Under the pieces are notes generated by a model. That model had not been told where the DNA came from and did not search any database. It saw only the letters and a list, made by a program, of their open reading frames with translations. DNA of 64,000 bases from Candidatus Saccharibacteria bacterium oral taxon 488 (GTDB lineage Bacteria; Patescibacteriota; Saccharimonadia; Saccharimonadales; Saccharimonadaceae): positions 784,785 to 848,784 of the forward strand of contig CP047920.1 in the NCBI GenBank assembly GCA_010202645.1. Reading direction: 5' to 3'. Positions 18,280 through 27,773 of this stretch are shown here, in pieces. The first letter of the stretch is position 1; the number at the start of each line of letters is the position of its first letter. The translations under genes were made by a program, and so were the position numbers.

Positions 18280-19298
18280 TTCTTCCCCTCAACCCTCTTC
18301 TGCACAGCCTTCAACTCCTTAAGATATTGCTGCTCTATACTACTCAGCTCTTGATTACGCATACGCTCTTTGTATGATTCATACTCTTTGGTAACCTTAG
18401 TGAGCATTGCTTTGTGTGATATTTTGCCTGGATTATCAAGGACACCCTTGCCGTAGGTAGCCGCAAATTTATCAACTTCACGTACCCAATCAGCCATGCG
18501 CATTGGTTCGTGATTGATAGCCTTGAGCTCAGCAAGGTCAAAAAAGGCGCTAACGAGACGGTTGAGCACGCTAAGTTCGTCGGCTGTCAAATAGTTTTTA
18601 GCAATTTGCGCTTCGCTTTTAGTCGGTTGCTGACCACGAAACGTCGTGAGTCCTAAGAATGGCTTGTCAGAATCAACCCTAGAGTAAATAACCTCGGCGG
18701 CAGTCAACATATTAACAGCGTAGTGCAATTTATTCTGAACTATCTGGAAAAATTCTATTTGCTCTTTGGAGCTCGGATTGTAATCTTGACTGGTGGCGAA
18801 TAAGTCTAGCACTTGCCGATACAATATTTTTTCGCTACTACGAATATCTCGAATCCGCTCAAGCAGCTCTTTCCAATAATTTCCGCCGCTATTTTCTTTA
18901 AGGCGCTCATCGTCCATGACAAAGCCTTTAGTGATATATTCACGCAGTCTTTCGGTAGCCCAGATGCGAAAGTTAGTCGCAACATTTGACTTCACGCGGT
19001 AACCAAGCGCTATTACCATATCTAGATTATAGTGTTCTATATTCCTTGAGACCTTACGAGCGCCTTCGGTTTGAACTATAAAGAATTTCTTTATAGTTGC
19101 CGAAGGGTCAAGCTCTTTCTCTTCGTAGATATTCTTAATATGCTGACCTATGTTTTGCCTCGTAGTTTGAAATACCTGAGCCAACTGCATTTGAGTGAGC
19201 CATATGTTTTCATCTTGCAGTCTAGCTTGAACCTGAGGCTTACCGTCGTTTCCAACATACACCACCATTTCGCCGTTCGGGTTATCGCCATTCATCAT
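18276..19298 (-). CDS. rhuM: RhuM family protein
   Basis: A 340-aa protein of the RhuM (COG3943) family. An N-terminal DNA-binding-like region includes [18 protein letters not shown] and [21 protein letters not shown], and [12 protein letters not shown] follows, all characteristic of RhuM. First described in a Salmonella pathogenicity island, the family is frequently found inside type I restriction loci, yet its biochemical role is unsettled. The frame extends 19 codons upstream into hsdM, but the ATG at 19298 is preferred because it overlaps the hsdM TGA in an ATGA junction and begins the conserved region. Confidence 0.88.
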   Translation of the reverse strand: MMNGDNPNGEMVVYVGNDGKPQVQARLQDENIWLTQMQLAQVFQTTRQNIGQHIKNIYEEKELDPSATIKKFFIVQTEGARKVSRNIEHYNLDMVIALGYRVKSNVATNFRIWATERLREYITKGFVMDDERLKENSGGNYWKELLERIRDIRSSEKILYRQVLDLFATSQDYNPSSKEQIEFFQIVQNKLHYAVNMLTAAEVIYSRVDSDKPFLGLTTFRGQQPTKSEAQIAKNYLTADELSVLNRLVSAFFDLAELKAINHEPMRMADWVREVDKFAATYGKGVLDNPGKISHKAMLTKVTKEYESYKERMRNQELSSIEQQYLKELKAVQKRVEGKK

Positions 19299-20782
19299 TT
19301 GATTTCTTTCTCTATTTTGGCAAGATTCTCTTTTATCTTCGCTTCCAGCTTGCAACTTTTCACAAATTGCCCCTCAAGCTCAGCCGTTAACCGAGCAAAT
19401 TTCTCGACGAACGGCTCATCGTCCTCTTCTGTTTCTTCAACGCCCACGTAGCGGCCAGGTGTCAGCACATAGTCATGCTGCTTGATTTCATCCAATTTAG
19501 CAACCTTACAGAAACCTGGCTGGTCAGTGTAATCCGCGCTGGCAGTTTTGTAATCATGATATGTCTTCGCCACCCGGGCAATATCTTCTTCGGTCAGCTC
19601 GCGGTTACGACGGGTTATCATTTTACCCAAATTACGCCCATCAATGAACAGCACTTTGCCGTGACGATTGGCACGATCACGCGACACAAACCACAGACAG
19701 CATGGTATAGCAACGTTAAAAAACAACTGAGATGGTAGCGTAACAATGGCGTCAACCATATTCTTGGTTACTAACTTCTTACGAATATCACCTTCACCAC
19801 CAGTTTGACTGCCCATGCTGCCGTTTGCCAGTACGAAACCTGCCGTACCGCACGGGCTTAGGTGGTGAATCATATGTTGAATCCAAGCAAAGTTAGCATT
19901 ACCCTTTGGCGGCAGGCCATATTTCCAGCGCGGGTCCGCCTGCAAGTGTTCTTGACCCCAATCGCTAATATTAAACGGCGGATTGGCCAAGATGTAATCG
20001 GCTTTTAGGTCGGGAAGCTGGTCGTCCATCAAGGTGTCGCCGCGTTTGATATTCGCGTCAATCCCCCGAATTGCCATATTCATTTTAGCGAGTCGCCAAG
20101 TGGTTTCGTTCAGTTCCTGACCATACACCGCGATATCGCTAACGCGGCCTGCATGCTTCTCGACAAACTTCTCACTCCAGACGAACATGCCACCGCTACC
20201 GCAACACGGGTCATACACACGCCCGCTGTATGGCTCAAGCATTTCTACCAGCAACCTGACGATGGAGCGCGGCGTGTAGAATTCGCCGCCGTGTTTGCCC
20301 TCACTGTCGGCAAACATACCCATAAAATATTCGTAGACTTGACCAAGTAGATCTTTGGAACTCGCAGTGTCAAATTTGATATTTGTAAATAAATCGATGA
20401 GTTCACCCAAGCGACGCTTATCTAGAGCTTCACGAGCATAATTTTTCGGCAAAACACCTTTCAAACTAGGGTTGTCGCGCTCAACTGCCTCCATGGCGCT
20501 GTCAACTAGTACGCCAATTTCTGGCTGCTTGGCGCTCGCCACCAGGTGTTCCCAGCGAGCCTCCTTGGGAATCCAGAAAACATTCTCCGCCAAGTACCAA
20601 TCCCGATCTTCGGGATCATAATTCTCATCAATCGCTGCCTGATATCGCACCGAAAACGCATCCGAAACGTATTTTAGAAAAATCAGCCCCAGCACTACAT
20701 ATTTATAGTCCGACGAACTGATATTGCCCCGTAGTTTATCCGCCGCAGCCCATAACTGCCTTTCAAGATCCCTCATGTTCAT
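19295..20782 (-). CDS. hsdM: Type I restriction-modification DNA methyltransferase subunit M
   Basis: A 495-aa N6-adenine methyltransferase that, with HsdS, protects the genome at the Hsd target. It shows the N-terminal helical HsdM domain ([20 protein letters not shown]), S-adenosylmethionine motif [11 protein letters not shown] and catalytic motif IV NPPF. Length and motif order match active enzymes. It is first in a six-gene overlapping operon (hsdM-rhuM-two HEPN-motif genes-hsdS-PIN). The upstream -10 TATAAT ends 7 bases before the ATG, so a leaderless transcript is likely. With hsdR frameshifted, methylation could persist without restriction. Confidence 0.95.
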   Translation of the reverse strand: MNMRDLERQLWAAADKLRGNISSSDYKYVVLGLIFLKYVSDAFSVRYQAAIDENYDPEDRDWYLAENVFWIPKEARWEHLVASAKQPEIGVLVDSAMEAVERDNPSLKGVLPKNYAREALDKRRLGELIDLFTNIKFDTASSKDLLGQVYEYFMGMFADSEGKHGGEFYTPRSIVRLLVEMLEPYSGRVYDPCCGSGGMFVWSEKFVEKHAGRVSDIAVYGQELNETTWRLAKMNMAIRGIDANIKRGDTLMDDQLPDLKADYILANPPFNISDWGQEHLQADPRWKYGLPPKGNANFAWIQHMIHHLSPCGTAGFVLANGSMGSQTGGEGDIRKKLVTKNMVDAIVTLPSQLFFNVAIPCCLWFVSRDRANRHGKVLFIDGRNLGKMITRRNRELTEEDIARVAKTYHDYKTASADYTDQPGFCKVAKLDEIKQHDYVLTPGRYVGVEETEEDDEPFVEKFARLTAELEGQFVKSCKLEAKIKENLAKIEKEIK

Positions 20783-20789
20783 ACGTGTA

Positions 20790-20795
20790 ATTATA
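20790..20795 (-). promoter_or_regulatory. -10 element 7 bases before the hsdM start
   Basis: TATAAT on the minus strand, seven bases, then ATG. This is the only promoter-like sequence ahead of the hsd operon and it predicts a leaderless mRNA. Confidence 0.6.
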
Positions 20796-20812
20796 TCAGA
20801 TTCGAGGGTCGT

Positions 20813-21466
20813 TTACTCTGAGTGGATCAGGCTCTTGTAGCTAGTTTTCGTGACAATAATATGATCATTAAGCGTAATACCAAGCAGCTTCCCCGCTTCT
20901 GCCAACCTATTCGTTACTTCTTTATCAGCCTGACTGGCCTCCAAGCTCCCGCTCGGATGATTATGCGCCACGATGATTGAGGCCGCGCGGTCAGCGATAG
21001 CATCGGCGAAGACCTCGCGCGGATGTACCAGGCTGGCAGTCAGCGTACCGATGGTCACCACCCGCTTGGCGATCAAACGATTCGCACCATCCAGCGTCAG
21101 ACAGACAAAATATTCCTGCTTTTTGTCGCGAATGTCGGCCAGCAGCTCAACGGCTTTTTCTGAACTATCAATAATTGGCTGGTCACTATCCAGCAAATAC
21201 CGCCGCGCCAGTTCCAAACTCGCCAAAATCACCGGGATTTTCGCTTCACCCAAACCAACCACGCCGCGCAGATCATCATACGAAACATCACCGCCTTTTT
21301 GACGCAAAATTTTCAGCACCTCGCGCGCAATTTTACCGACATCGGCCTGCTTATTGCCGCTGCCAATAATCGCCATCAACAATTCCAAGTCGCCCAGCCG
21401 CGCCGTACCGTAACGCGCCAATTTCTCGCGCGGACGGTCGATTTTCGGCTTGTCGAGCACTCTCAT
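20813..21466 (-). CDS. radC: RadC-family JAB/MPN metalloprotease-fold protein
   Basis: A 217-aa protein with an N-terminal helix-hairpin-helix-like region (LARYGTARLGDLELLMAIIG; GVVGLGEAK) and a C-terminal JAB domain with the zinc motif HNHPSGSLEASQAD (His-x-His, Ser, Asp). RadC is widespread. Despite its name its role in DNA repair is unproven, and related proteins often sit near mobile or defence DNA. It starts leaderless (-10 TATAAT 6 bases before the ATG) and its stop lies 31 bases from the hsdM start, so it marks the right edge of the restriction island. Confidence 0.93.
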   Translation of the reverse strand: MRVLDKPKIDRPREKLARYGTARLGDLELLMAIIGSGNKQADVGKIAREVLKILRQKGGDVSYDDLRGVVGLGEAKIPVILASLELARRYLLDSDQPIIDSSEKAVELLADIRDKKQEYFVCLTLDGANRLIAKRVVTIGTLTASLVHPREVFADAIADRAASIIVAHNHPSGSLEASQADKEVTNRLAEAGKLLGITLNDHIIVTKTSYKSLIHSE

Positions 21467-21472
21467 AGTCTT

Positions 21473-21478
21473 ATTATA
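21473..21478 (-). promoter_or_regulatory. -10 element 6 bases before the radC start
   Basis: Minus-strand TATAAT, six bases, ATG. A CTGATG hexamer 17 bases upstream is a weak -35 candidate. Confidence 0.6.
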
Positions 21479-21564
21479 TCAAGCTTCTCGCCGTGCATCA
21501 GCCACTAATCTTCGCGCTACCATTTCGTGCAGCCCTATTAATCGCTTACACCACGCCAAGATTA

Positions 21565-24219
21565 TCAGCTATTCGGAATCGCTCTGGCTTGCCGACCGCG
21601 CACCACGCACATCGCCACTACAAACATACCGACCAGCCGCGATACTAATGAGGTGTCGTCTGCACTTGATTGAGTCGTTGACGCAGACTCTTCTTCTGGA
21701 TTGAGCCGGCTGTCGTCTGGCCATAGGCCAGAGGATAGACGGCTTTTTACGACCAAAACATTATCACTCACAGCACTCGTTCCGCTATTATAACCGTAAC
21801 TGTCAACCGCGCTGGTAACCGCCAAATCATTCTGCTCGTCCAGTTCAGATTCTACCGCCTCAGACACTTCAGTAGCAGCAAGTTCTTCTTGCGCTTCAAG
21901 TAAATCAATAGTTGGCTCTACATCGCTGGTATCCGCAATTATAGTTTCAACTTCATCATCCGTGCGCGGTAAATCGCTTTTTTCCGATGCTTCCATAACT
22001 ATATTGTCACACTCCTCGCGAGGCATGATGCGCTCCTCTAAAATTTCCACTGCTGGCTCATCCAGCTCGACATCAGGTATTAGTTCAGTAGCCAGCGAGG
22101 CAGTAATAGCTATCTGCTCCTCTGGCTCATAATCATTGGTGATTTCAGGCACTGATGCCGCCTTAGAATTGTCCAATTGCCCCACGAAGTCCATATCAAC
22201 ACCAATCTCGTCGTCTACGGAGAGTTTCAAATCATCGACTTCTTCACGCGCCGTAGTCGCCTCCATTGGCAGCGCAATCGTCACCACTTCAGCCGAAGAT
22301 ACTTCCGGCTCTACTGCTGGCGACTGTTGTTCGACAAAGAACACCGTATCCTCCTCGGCCCAAAATTCATTATCCTTACCATGACTGCATTCTACCGTTG
22401 CATCATCATGATAAAGCTGTTCGACCAGGGAGGTCTGCGTCTCATAAACCCTTTTGTCCACTACCAATTCCTCGTTCAATTTTGGTGGCAGATCAATTTG
22501 ATTTTTACCCTCGCTAACCGTAACGGCAGCAGCTGGCAAGGTTACATTCATCGCTTCTAGCCCTATCGTCTCATCAGTCTCATGCGTCACCTCTATAACC
22601 CCATGTGTCGTAGGCTCGTTAACAATATCGGGCCGTGTCGGGCCGTGATCAGCTGGAGACTCCTCCCTCACAGAAAGCGAGCTTTCTCCATGTTCAACAA
22701 TATCTTGAGTTGATAATGACACAATCGCCGACTGATCAGGCTGCTCTTTCACTGAAATTGATGCGGCAGTATTAACCACCTCTTCAGTAGATGTCTCGTT
22801 TGTTTCGTATTCCACTGACACGTTACCGGCGTCCTCTTGCTCCTGAGACGGCGGCACATTAGCTGCGGTCGGAATTACGTGCTTAGGCTGTTCAACACTA
22901 TCAATTGATTCAACAAAATCATTATAATCCAGCACCGCATCTATATTAAGCTCGCTAGGTTGGATGTCTGTTGATGCTTTCGTGCCAGAATTGTCAATTG
23001 GCCCCGTAGTCACAGACTCATCCGCCTTTACTGTGTCAAACTGCGCTGCCAAGTGTTGCTGCTCGGGAATTGGCGTAGCACTTTCATCATTTTCTGCTGC
23101 TCGGCTCGGCTCAGAATTGGCTGATTTTGACCCTGCTATAACCAAATCTTCTTCTTTTTGGTGTTCAATTGATGGTGTTTTTACGCTTGACGGCGCAGTA
23201 GTTTTATCGCCATCATATGTATTTTCCACAACACTAGCAGTGTCCTTATCGTCGCTAGCCGTATGATAAGCTGTTTCATTTTTCAGCGAATTGCGATTCT
23301 CATCACCAGTTTGAGTATCCTCGCTTACCGCTGGCGATGACGGCACAGTTCTCGTTTTCGTTTGCATCAGTATATCTGAAGATTCAGATGCCAGCTGCTC
23401 ATTTTCTTTGTCTACCGTATCAGAGACAATAACAGAAGTCTGCTGCTTTATTTCTATTGACGGACGACTTTCCTCTGTTGGCTCGGTAAAATGTTCCTCG
23501 CCAGATATATCGCTGAGCACGTTCCTAGTACTTTCTGACAGAGCTTCCCCGACATCTTTAATATCGTCAGCGATAGTTTCTGGAGCCATTTTTAATCCAA
23601 AGAATGGCGCTTCTGCTGCTTCAGTATCCACATCCTCGCCCGAAGCTTCAACCGGCTTGCTAGTCGAAGCTTTACTTTCTTGTTCCTGCGGCGTGATCTT
23701 CTCAGTTGGCCCATCTGGCTTGTCGGCGCTAGTTTCAACCACTCTTGGACCATCAGCAACTGGCAGTTCCTCACCATCAAAGTCGTCAGGTAGGGGCCGT
23801 GCCCAGACAATCTCGCCCGGCGCGTCGTCTTCTCGGAGTAATTGCTCTAGGGTGCTTAGCTGTTCCCCGGGCTGAAGTTCAGTATTGCCTGCCATCATTG
23901 CGGCTTGACGCTCTTCACAAAATTGTCTGAGACCGCAGCCAATACAAGCAATCGTCCCATACTTTTGACACTGCTCGGGATTGACTGGTGCTGATGTTTC
24001 TTTTGATTCGGGTTTGCTGTTTGTAACAGTATTGAGTTCTGCCTCACCGCTGGCCACCGCCACCAAATCAAACTGCTCAACACTATCAGCCGCCGTTTCG
24101 CCAATACCAAACGAAAGATCTTCACCACTGACACTGTCTCTCAGCGACGAAAACACATCAAAACCATCACCGTCAATTCCTGTCGATGATACTTCTGCTG
24201 TACTCGTCGCCCCAATCAT
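21565..24219 (-). CDS. Large acidic, low-complexity protein with a four-cysteine cluster
   Basis: An 884-aa protein rich in Glu, Asp, Ser, Thr and Val with almost no predicted fold through most of its length. Only the N-terminal part is structured-looking: C84-x7-C92-x2-C95-x5-C101 (GTIACIGCGLRQFC), a possible metal or Fe-S site, then a conserved-looking stretch to about residue 145. A hydrophobic stretch near the C-terminus (LVSRLVGMFVVAMCVV) followed by RGRQAR may anchor it in the membrane. No homologous family is recognised. It overlaps the flavin reductase stop by 4 bases and is last in the nrdD-nrdG-reductase operon, so the Cys cluster could pass electrons or act as a scaffold. That role is inference. 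Confidence 0.7.
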   Translation of the reverse strand: MIGATSTAEVSSTGIDGDGFDVFSSLRDSVSGEDLSFGIGETAADSVEQFDLVAVASGEAELNTVTNSKPESKETSAPVNPEQCQKYGTIACIGCGLRQFCEERQAAMMAGNTELQPGEQLSTLEQLLREDDAPGEIVWARPLPDDFDGEELPVADGPRVVETSADKPDGPTEKITPQEQESKASTSKPVEASGEDVDTEAAEAPFFGLKMAPETIADDIKDVGEALSESTRNVLSDISGEEHFTEPTEESRPSIEIKQQTSVIVSDTVDKENEQLASESSDILMQTKTRTVPSSPAVSEDTQTGDENRNSLKNETAYHTASDDKDTASVVENTYDGDKTTAPSSVKTPSIEHQKEEDLVIAGSKSANSEPSRAAENDESATPIPEQQHLAAQFDTVKADESVTTGPIDNSGTKASTDIQPSELNIDAVLDYNDFVESIDSVEQPKHVIPTAANVPPSQEQEDAGNVSVEYETNETSTEEVVNTAASISVKEQPDQSAIVSLSTQDIVEHGESSLSVREESPADHGPTRPDIVNEPTTHGVIEVTHETDETIGLEAMNVTLPAAAVTVSEGKNQIDLPPKLNEELVVDKRVYETQTSLVEQLYHDDATVECSHGKDNEFWAEEDTVFFVEQQSPAVEPEVSSAEVVTIALPMEATTAREEVDDLKLSVDDEIGVDMDFVGQLDNSKAASVPEITNDYEPEEQIAITASLATELIPDVELDEPAVEILEERIMPREECDNIVMEASEKSDLPRTDDEVETIIADTSDVEPTIDLLEAQEELAATEVSEAVESELDEQNDLAVTSAVDSYGYNSGTSAVSDNVLVVKSRLSSGLWPDDSRLNPEEESASTTQSSADDTSLVSRLVGMFVVAMCVVRGRQARAIPNS

Positions 24220-24878
24220 TGCTCAAAAAATGTCTCCGTTGAGATATGTGATTCATCAACACCAGCGGCGGTTAGTTTTTGCCAAACATAGCGCACAAAT
24301 GGTAGACTACCGCAAACCAGAAAGTGCGCCTCGTCCGGCGTTTCAGCGACGATCTTCGCCACCTCAAACCGCCCATTCCACCAACCATCCGTTTCCTCAA
24401 CCTGCTGGCGGGTACTAAACTTGTTGACCTTGATGGACGAGGCCGCTAGCTCCCCTGAGAACACCATATATTCCGGTGATTTTTGACTCAAATAGAGGAA
24501 AGTCGGCTGCTTAGCGTCCGCCAAAATACTCCAAATCGGGCTGAGTCCGCACCCCGCCGCAATACCAACTAGCGGCCGCTCAGTCTGCGGGTTGAAATCG
24601 CCGTACGCCCGGCTAATCTGCAGCCTATCGCCAACTTGACGCGAACACAAATAACTCGAGAATTCGCCGCCAATATTTTTCACGGTAATCGACATTAAGT
24701 CCTCGTGTGGGCGCGAAGAAATACTATAGGCCTTGCCTTCGCGCACCTGACTACCCTCAATGAACACCGTGATGTATTGCCCCGCCATAAAATCAAACGG
24801 TCGCGCGAAATACAGCGTTGTCACCTCAGGATTCTCCTGGCGTACCCGCACAATTTCGACGGTTAGTGAATCACGCAT
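24216..24878 (-). CDS. Ferredoxin-NADP reductase-like flavoprotein
   Basis: A 220-aa FNR-fold oxidoreductase. The FAD-binding beta-barrel (about residues 1-95) has GKAYSISSRP, the R/K-x-Y-S flavin motif, and VKNIGGEFSSYL. The NAD(P)-binding half (about 100-220) has GIAAGCGLSPIWSIL, VCGSLPFV and the C-terminal acidic ETFFEQ. No fused ferredoxin domain is present. It overlaps nrdG by 16 bases and the acidic Cys protein by 4. Class III reductase activation needs a low-potential one-electron donor for the NrdG Fe-S cluster, so this protein is a good candidate for supplying it. It could also be a general NAD(P)H reductase. Confidence 0.85.
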   Translation of the reverse strand: MRDSLTVEIVRVRQENPEVTTLYFARPFDFMAGQYITVFIEGSQVREGKAYSISSRPHEDLMSITVKNIGGEFSSYLCSRQVGDRLQISRAYGDFNPQTERPLVGIAAGCGLSPIWSILADAKQPTFLYLSQKSPEYMVFSGELAASSIKVNKFSTRQQVEETDGWWNGRFEVAKIVAETPDEAHFLVCGSLPFVRYVWQKLTAAGVDESHISTETFFEQ

Positions 24879-25606
24879 TCCTCGACATACCTTTCCATTA
24901 TTTTTTGGGCGGCTCTAAATTCTTCGTCAGTAAAAGTATGGTAATTGGCAAACTTCGGGCTAATGGTGGTACCGGTGCGAAAATGCTGCAAAGCAAATCG
25001 CTTAGCGCCTTTGACGAGCTCGCCAATCTTTTCAAAATCCGCCACCTCCAGCTGCTCGCGAACGATCGTCGTCCGGAACTCATGACCGATCCCTGAATCA
25101 ATCATCAGCCGCACATTGTCTTTGATGGCCGCTAGATCAATCGGCCGGGCGGCAATCTCCACGTATTTTTCCAGCGGACCCTTGACATCCATGGCGATGA
25201 AGTCAATCGTCCCCTCCTCGATCATACCGCGCACCATATCAGGATGCGTGCCATTAGTATCCAGTTTGACATCAAAGCCGAGACACTTGATCATCCGGCA
25301 CAGCACCGGCAAATCTTCGTTGACCGTCGGCTCACCACCAGAAATCACCACGCCATCTAGCCGACCAACACGCGATTTTAGGAATATCATCGCCTCCTCG
25401 ACCGGGATGCTTGGCGCCAAACGCTCGGGTAGTACCAGTTCGGGGTTATGGCAGTAGCCGCAGCGCATATTACAGCCCGAGAGAAACAGTGCTGCCGCCA
25501 CGTGTCCTGGATAGTCCACCAGCGACAGCTTCTGAATCCCGCCAATCGCCACCTTAAGCTGGGACAGCGACGGCGCAAGCTCGCTGGTGTTCGGCGGCAT
25601 CGTCAT
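24863..25606 (-). CDS. nrdG: Anaerobic ribonucleotide reductase-activating protein (radical SAM)
   Basis: A 247-aa radical SAM enzyme that generates the glycyl radical in NrdD. The motif CNMRCGYC (CxxxCxxC) binds the [4Fe-4S] cluster, and ISGGEPTVNEDL follows for SAM binding. LSLVDYPGHVAAALFLSGC is characteristic of the NrdG subgroup. The start at 25606 overlaps the nrdD end by 53 bases, a long overlap, but it has a proper SD (GAGGGAG) and no later Met precedes the conserved core. Co-translation with nrdD suits the fixed partnership of the two proteins. Confidence 0.93.
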   Translation of the reverse strand: MTMPPNTSELAPSLSQLKVAIGGIQKLSLVDYPGHVAAALFLSGCNMRCGYCHNPELVLPERLAPSIPVEEAMIFLKSRVGRLDGVVISGGEPTVNEDLPVLCRMIKCLGFDVKLDTNGTHPDMVRGMIEEGTIDFIAMDVKGPLEKYVEIAARPIDLAAIKDNVRLMIDSGIGHEFRTTIVREQLEVADFEKIGELVKGAKRFALQHFRTGTTISPKFANYHTFTDEEFRAAQKIMERYVEECVIH

Positions 25607-27689
25607 AATGCTCCCTCATGTCAAATTCAGCTTGCTTACCGTTATTCCACTGGGAAACTGGGCGCAAGAAACCAACCACCCGCGAGTAGACCTCAGTACT
25701 CTCGCCGCAATTCGGGCAAGCCGGATGTTCGCCGACGATATAGCCGTGGTTAGCACAAATTGAAAAGCTTGGCGTAAAGGTAAAGTACGGCAATTTGTAG
25801 TTTTCGCAAATCGTTTTAACCAGTTTCTTCAGCGTCTGTGGATCATCCATGCGCTCACCCAGGAAGAAGTGAATCACTGTACCGCCCGTGTATTTAGTCT
25901 GCAAATTATCTTGCAAATCCATCAGCTCAAACAAATCGTCAGTGTAGTTGACCGGCAAGTGGCTGGAGTTGGTGTAGAACGGATGCTTGACCGCCGCGCC
26001 CAAACCATTGGCAAAGTGTGCTCGATCAGGGAAGCTGGCTTTGTCAATTTGAGCCAAACGGTAGGTCGTACCCTCAGCTGGCGTCGCCTCCAGGTTGTAA
26101 TTATTACCCGTTTCTTTCTGGTATTCCACCAAGCGGTCGCGCATGAAGTCAAGCGTTTTCTCGGCAAATGCCTTACCCTTTTCAGTACCAATGTCAACGC
26201 CCAGCAAATTCAACGCTGCCTCGTTGGTGCCAATCAAACCGATAGTCGAAAAGTGGTTCTTCCAGTATTCATTAAAGCGCTTTTTGATATCGCGCAGGTA
26301 AAACTTGGTGTACGGATACAGGCTGATATCCGAATCGGTCAGCTGTTCCAGCACCTTGCGTTTGGTCTCCAGGCTGTCGCGCGCCATATCCATCAATTCG
26401 CCCAGACCCTTGAAAAATTCTTTCTCGTTCTTTGATTTCAGTGCCAAGCGCGGTAAGTTAATCGTCACTACGCCAATTGAGCCGGTCATCGGGTTGGAGC
26501 CAAACAAACCGCCGCCGCGATACTCCAGCTGGCGATTATCGATCCGCAAGCGACAGCACATCGAGCGCGCATCCTCTGGGTCCATGTCAGAATTGATGAA
26601 GTTCGAGAAGTACGGAATGCCGTATTTAGCGCTGGCTTCCCAAAGATTTTCAATAACCGGATTATCCCAGTTGAAATCTTTGGTGATATTAACCGTCGGA
26701 ATCGGGAAGGTAAAGACTCGGCCATTGGCGTCGCCCTCAGACAACACCTCCAGCAGCGCCTTATTAAGCATGTTCATCTCTTCTTGATAATCGCCGTAGT
26801 TGGTGTCCTGCATCTCGCCGCCGATGATCACCGGATTGCCAGCCATATGCTTCGGACATTCCAGATCAAGCGTAATGTTGGTAAACGGCGTCTGGAAACC
26901 AACCCTAGTTGGCACATTGACGTTAAAGACGAACTCCTGCAGCGCTTGCTTGACCTCATCATAGCTCAGCTTATCAGCGCGAATGAACGGCGCCAAGAGA
27001 GTATCAAAGTCAGAGAACGCCTGAGCGCCAGCCGCTTCGCCCTGCAAAGTGTAAAAGAAATTGACCACCTGCCCAAGAGCTGAACGGAAATGCTTAGCCG
27101 GCTTGGAAGCAACTTTGTTTTTAACGCCAGTGAAGCCTTGGCGCAGTAAATCCATCAGATCCCAACCAACACAGTAGACGCTCAGTAGGTTCAGATCGTG
27201 AATATGTAAATCGCCTTCCTTATGCGCCCGGCCGATTTTCGGCGAATAAATCTTATCCAGCCAGTAGGTCTTGGTAATTTCCGCCGAAACGTAATTATTC
27301 AAACCCTGCAAACTATAGCCCATGTTGGAATTTTCTTTGACTTTCCAGTCTAGATTATTGACGTATTTATCAATCAAATCGACGTGCGCGTTGGATGTAA
27401 TTTCACGCAGTTTTTTATGCTGGTCGCGGTAGATGATGTAGGCTTTGGCAGTTTTCTTAAACTTGGAATCAATCAAAATATCCTCGACGACATCCTGGAT
27501 ATCTTCGACGCCCGGCAGGCGTTTTTGGTTGCGGGTTTCCAGCACCGCCAGTACCTTGTCAGTCAATTTAACAGCCTGCTTGGCATCAAATTCGCCAGTC
27601 TCCAAACCCGCCTTCTCGATGGCTTTCTCAATTTTTTTACGGTCAAATTTAACAGTCCGACCATCGCGTTTTTTGATTGATTTGTACAT
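25554..27689 (-). CDS. nrdD: Anaerobic (class III) ribonucleoside-triphosphate reductase
   Basis: A 711-aa enzyme that makes dNTPs without oxygen using a glycyl radical. An ATP-cone lies at residues 1-90 (KRDGRTVKFDRKKIEKAIEK), then the 10-stranded barrel. Near the C-terminus a zinc-site region reads CANHGYIVGEHPACPNCG, and RVVGFLRPVSQW carries the radical glycine, about G673. Strong SD AAGGAGGGG precedes the ATG. The upstream region has two NrdR boxes 32 bp apart. It leads an operon with nrdG, a flavin reductase and an acidic Cys protein. The glycyl radical implies growth in low-oxygen habitats, as in oral or other mucosal sites. Confidence 0.95.
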   Translation of the reverse strand: MYKSIKKRDGRTVKFDRKKIEKAIEKAGLETGEFDAKQAVKLTDKVLAVLETRNQKRLPGVEDIQDVVEDILIDSKFKKTAKAYIIYRDQHKKLREITSNAHVDLIDKYVNNLDWKVKENSNMGYSLQGLNNYVSAEITKTYWLDKIYSPKIGRAHKEGDLHIHDLNLLSVYCVGWDLMDLLRQGFTGVKNKVASKPAKHFRSALGQVVNFFYTLQGEAAGAQAFSDFDTLLAPFIRADKLSYDEVKQALQEFVFNVNVPTRVGFQTPFTNITLDLECPKHMAGNPVIIGGEMQDTNYGDYQEEMNMLNKALLEVLSEGDANGRVFTFPIPTVNITKDFNWDNPVIENLWEASAKYGIPYFSNFINSDMDPEDARSMCCRLRIDNRQLEYRGGGLFGSNPMTGSIGVVTINLPRLALKSKNEKEFFKGLGELMDMARDSLETKRKVLEQLTDSDISLYPYTKFYLRDIKKRFNEYWKNHFSTIGLIGTNEAALNLLGVDIGTEKGKAFAEKTLDFMRDRLVEYQKETGNNYNLEATPAEGTTYRLAQIDKASFPDRAHFANGLGAAVKHPFYTNSSHLPVNYTDDLFELMDLQDNLQTKYTGGTVIHFFLGERMDDPQTLKKLVKTICENYKLPYFTFTPSFSICANHGYIVGEHPACPNCGESTEVYSRVVGFLRPVSQWNNGKQAEFDMREHYDDAAEHQRACAVAVPA

Positions 27690-27773
27690 ACCCCTCCTTA
27701 TTATGGCAATAGCAAACCAGCCCCAACCTCCCCGAGGGACTTGTGTTGCAAAAAACGTTATTTATTTTCTAAA

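Noticed and set aside
23408..23875. Rightward open frames within the acidic-protein gene
   Set aside because: They arise from Ser/Glu-rich codon repeats read on the other strand, and no start signal is present.
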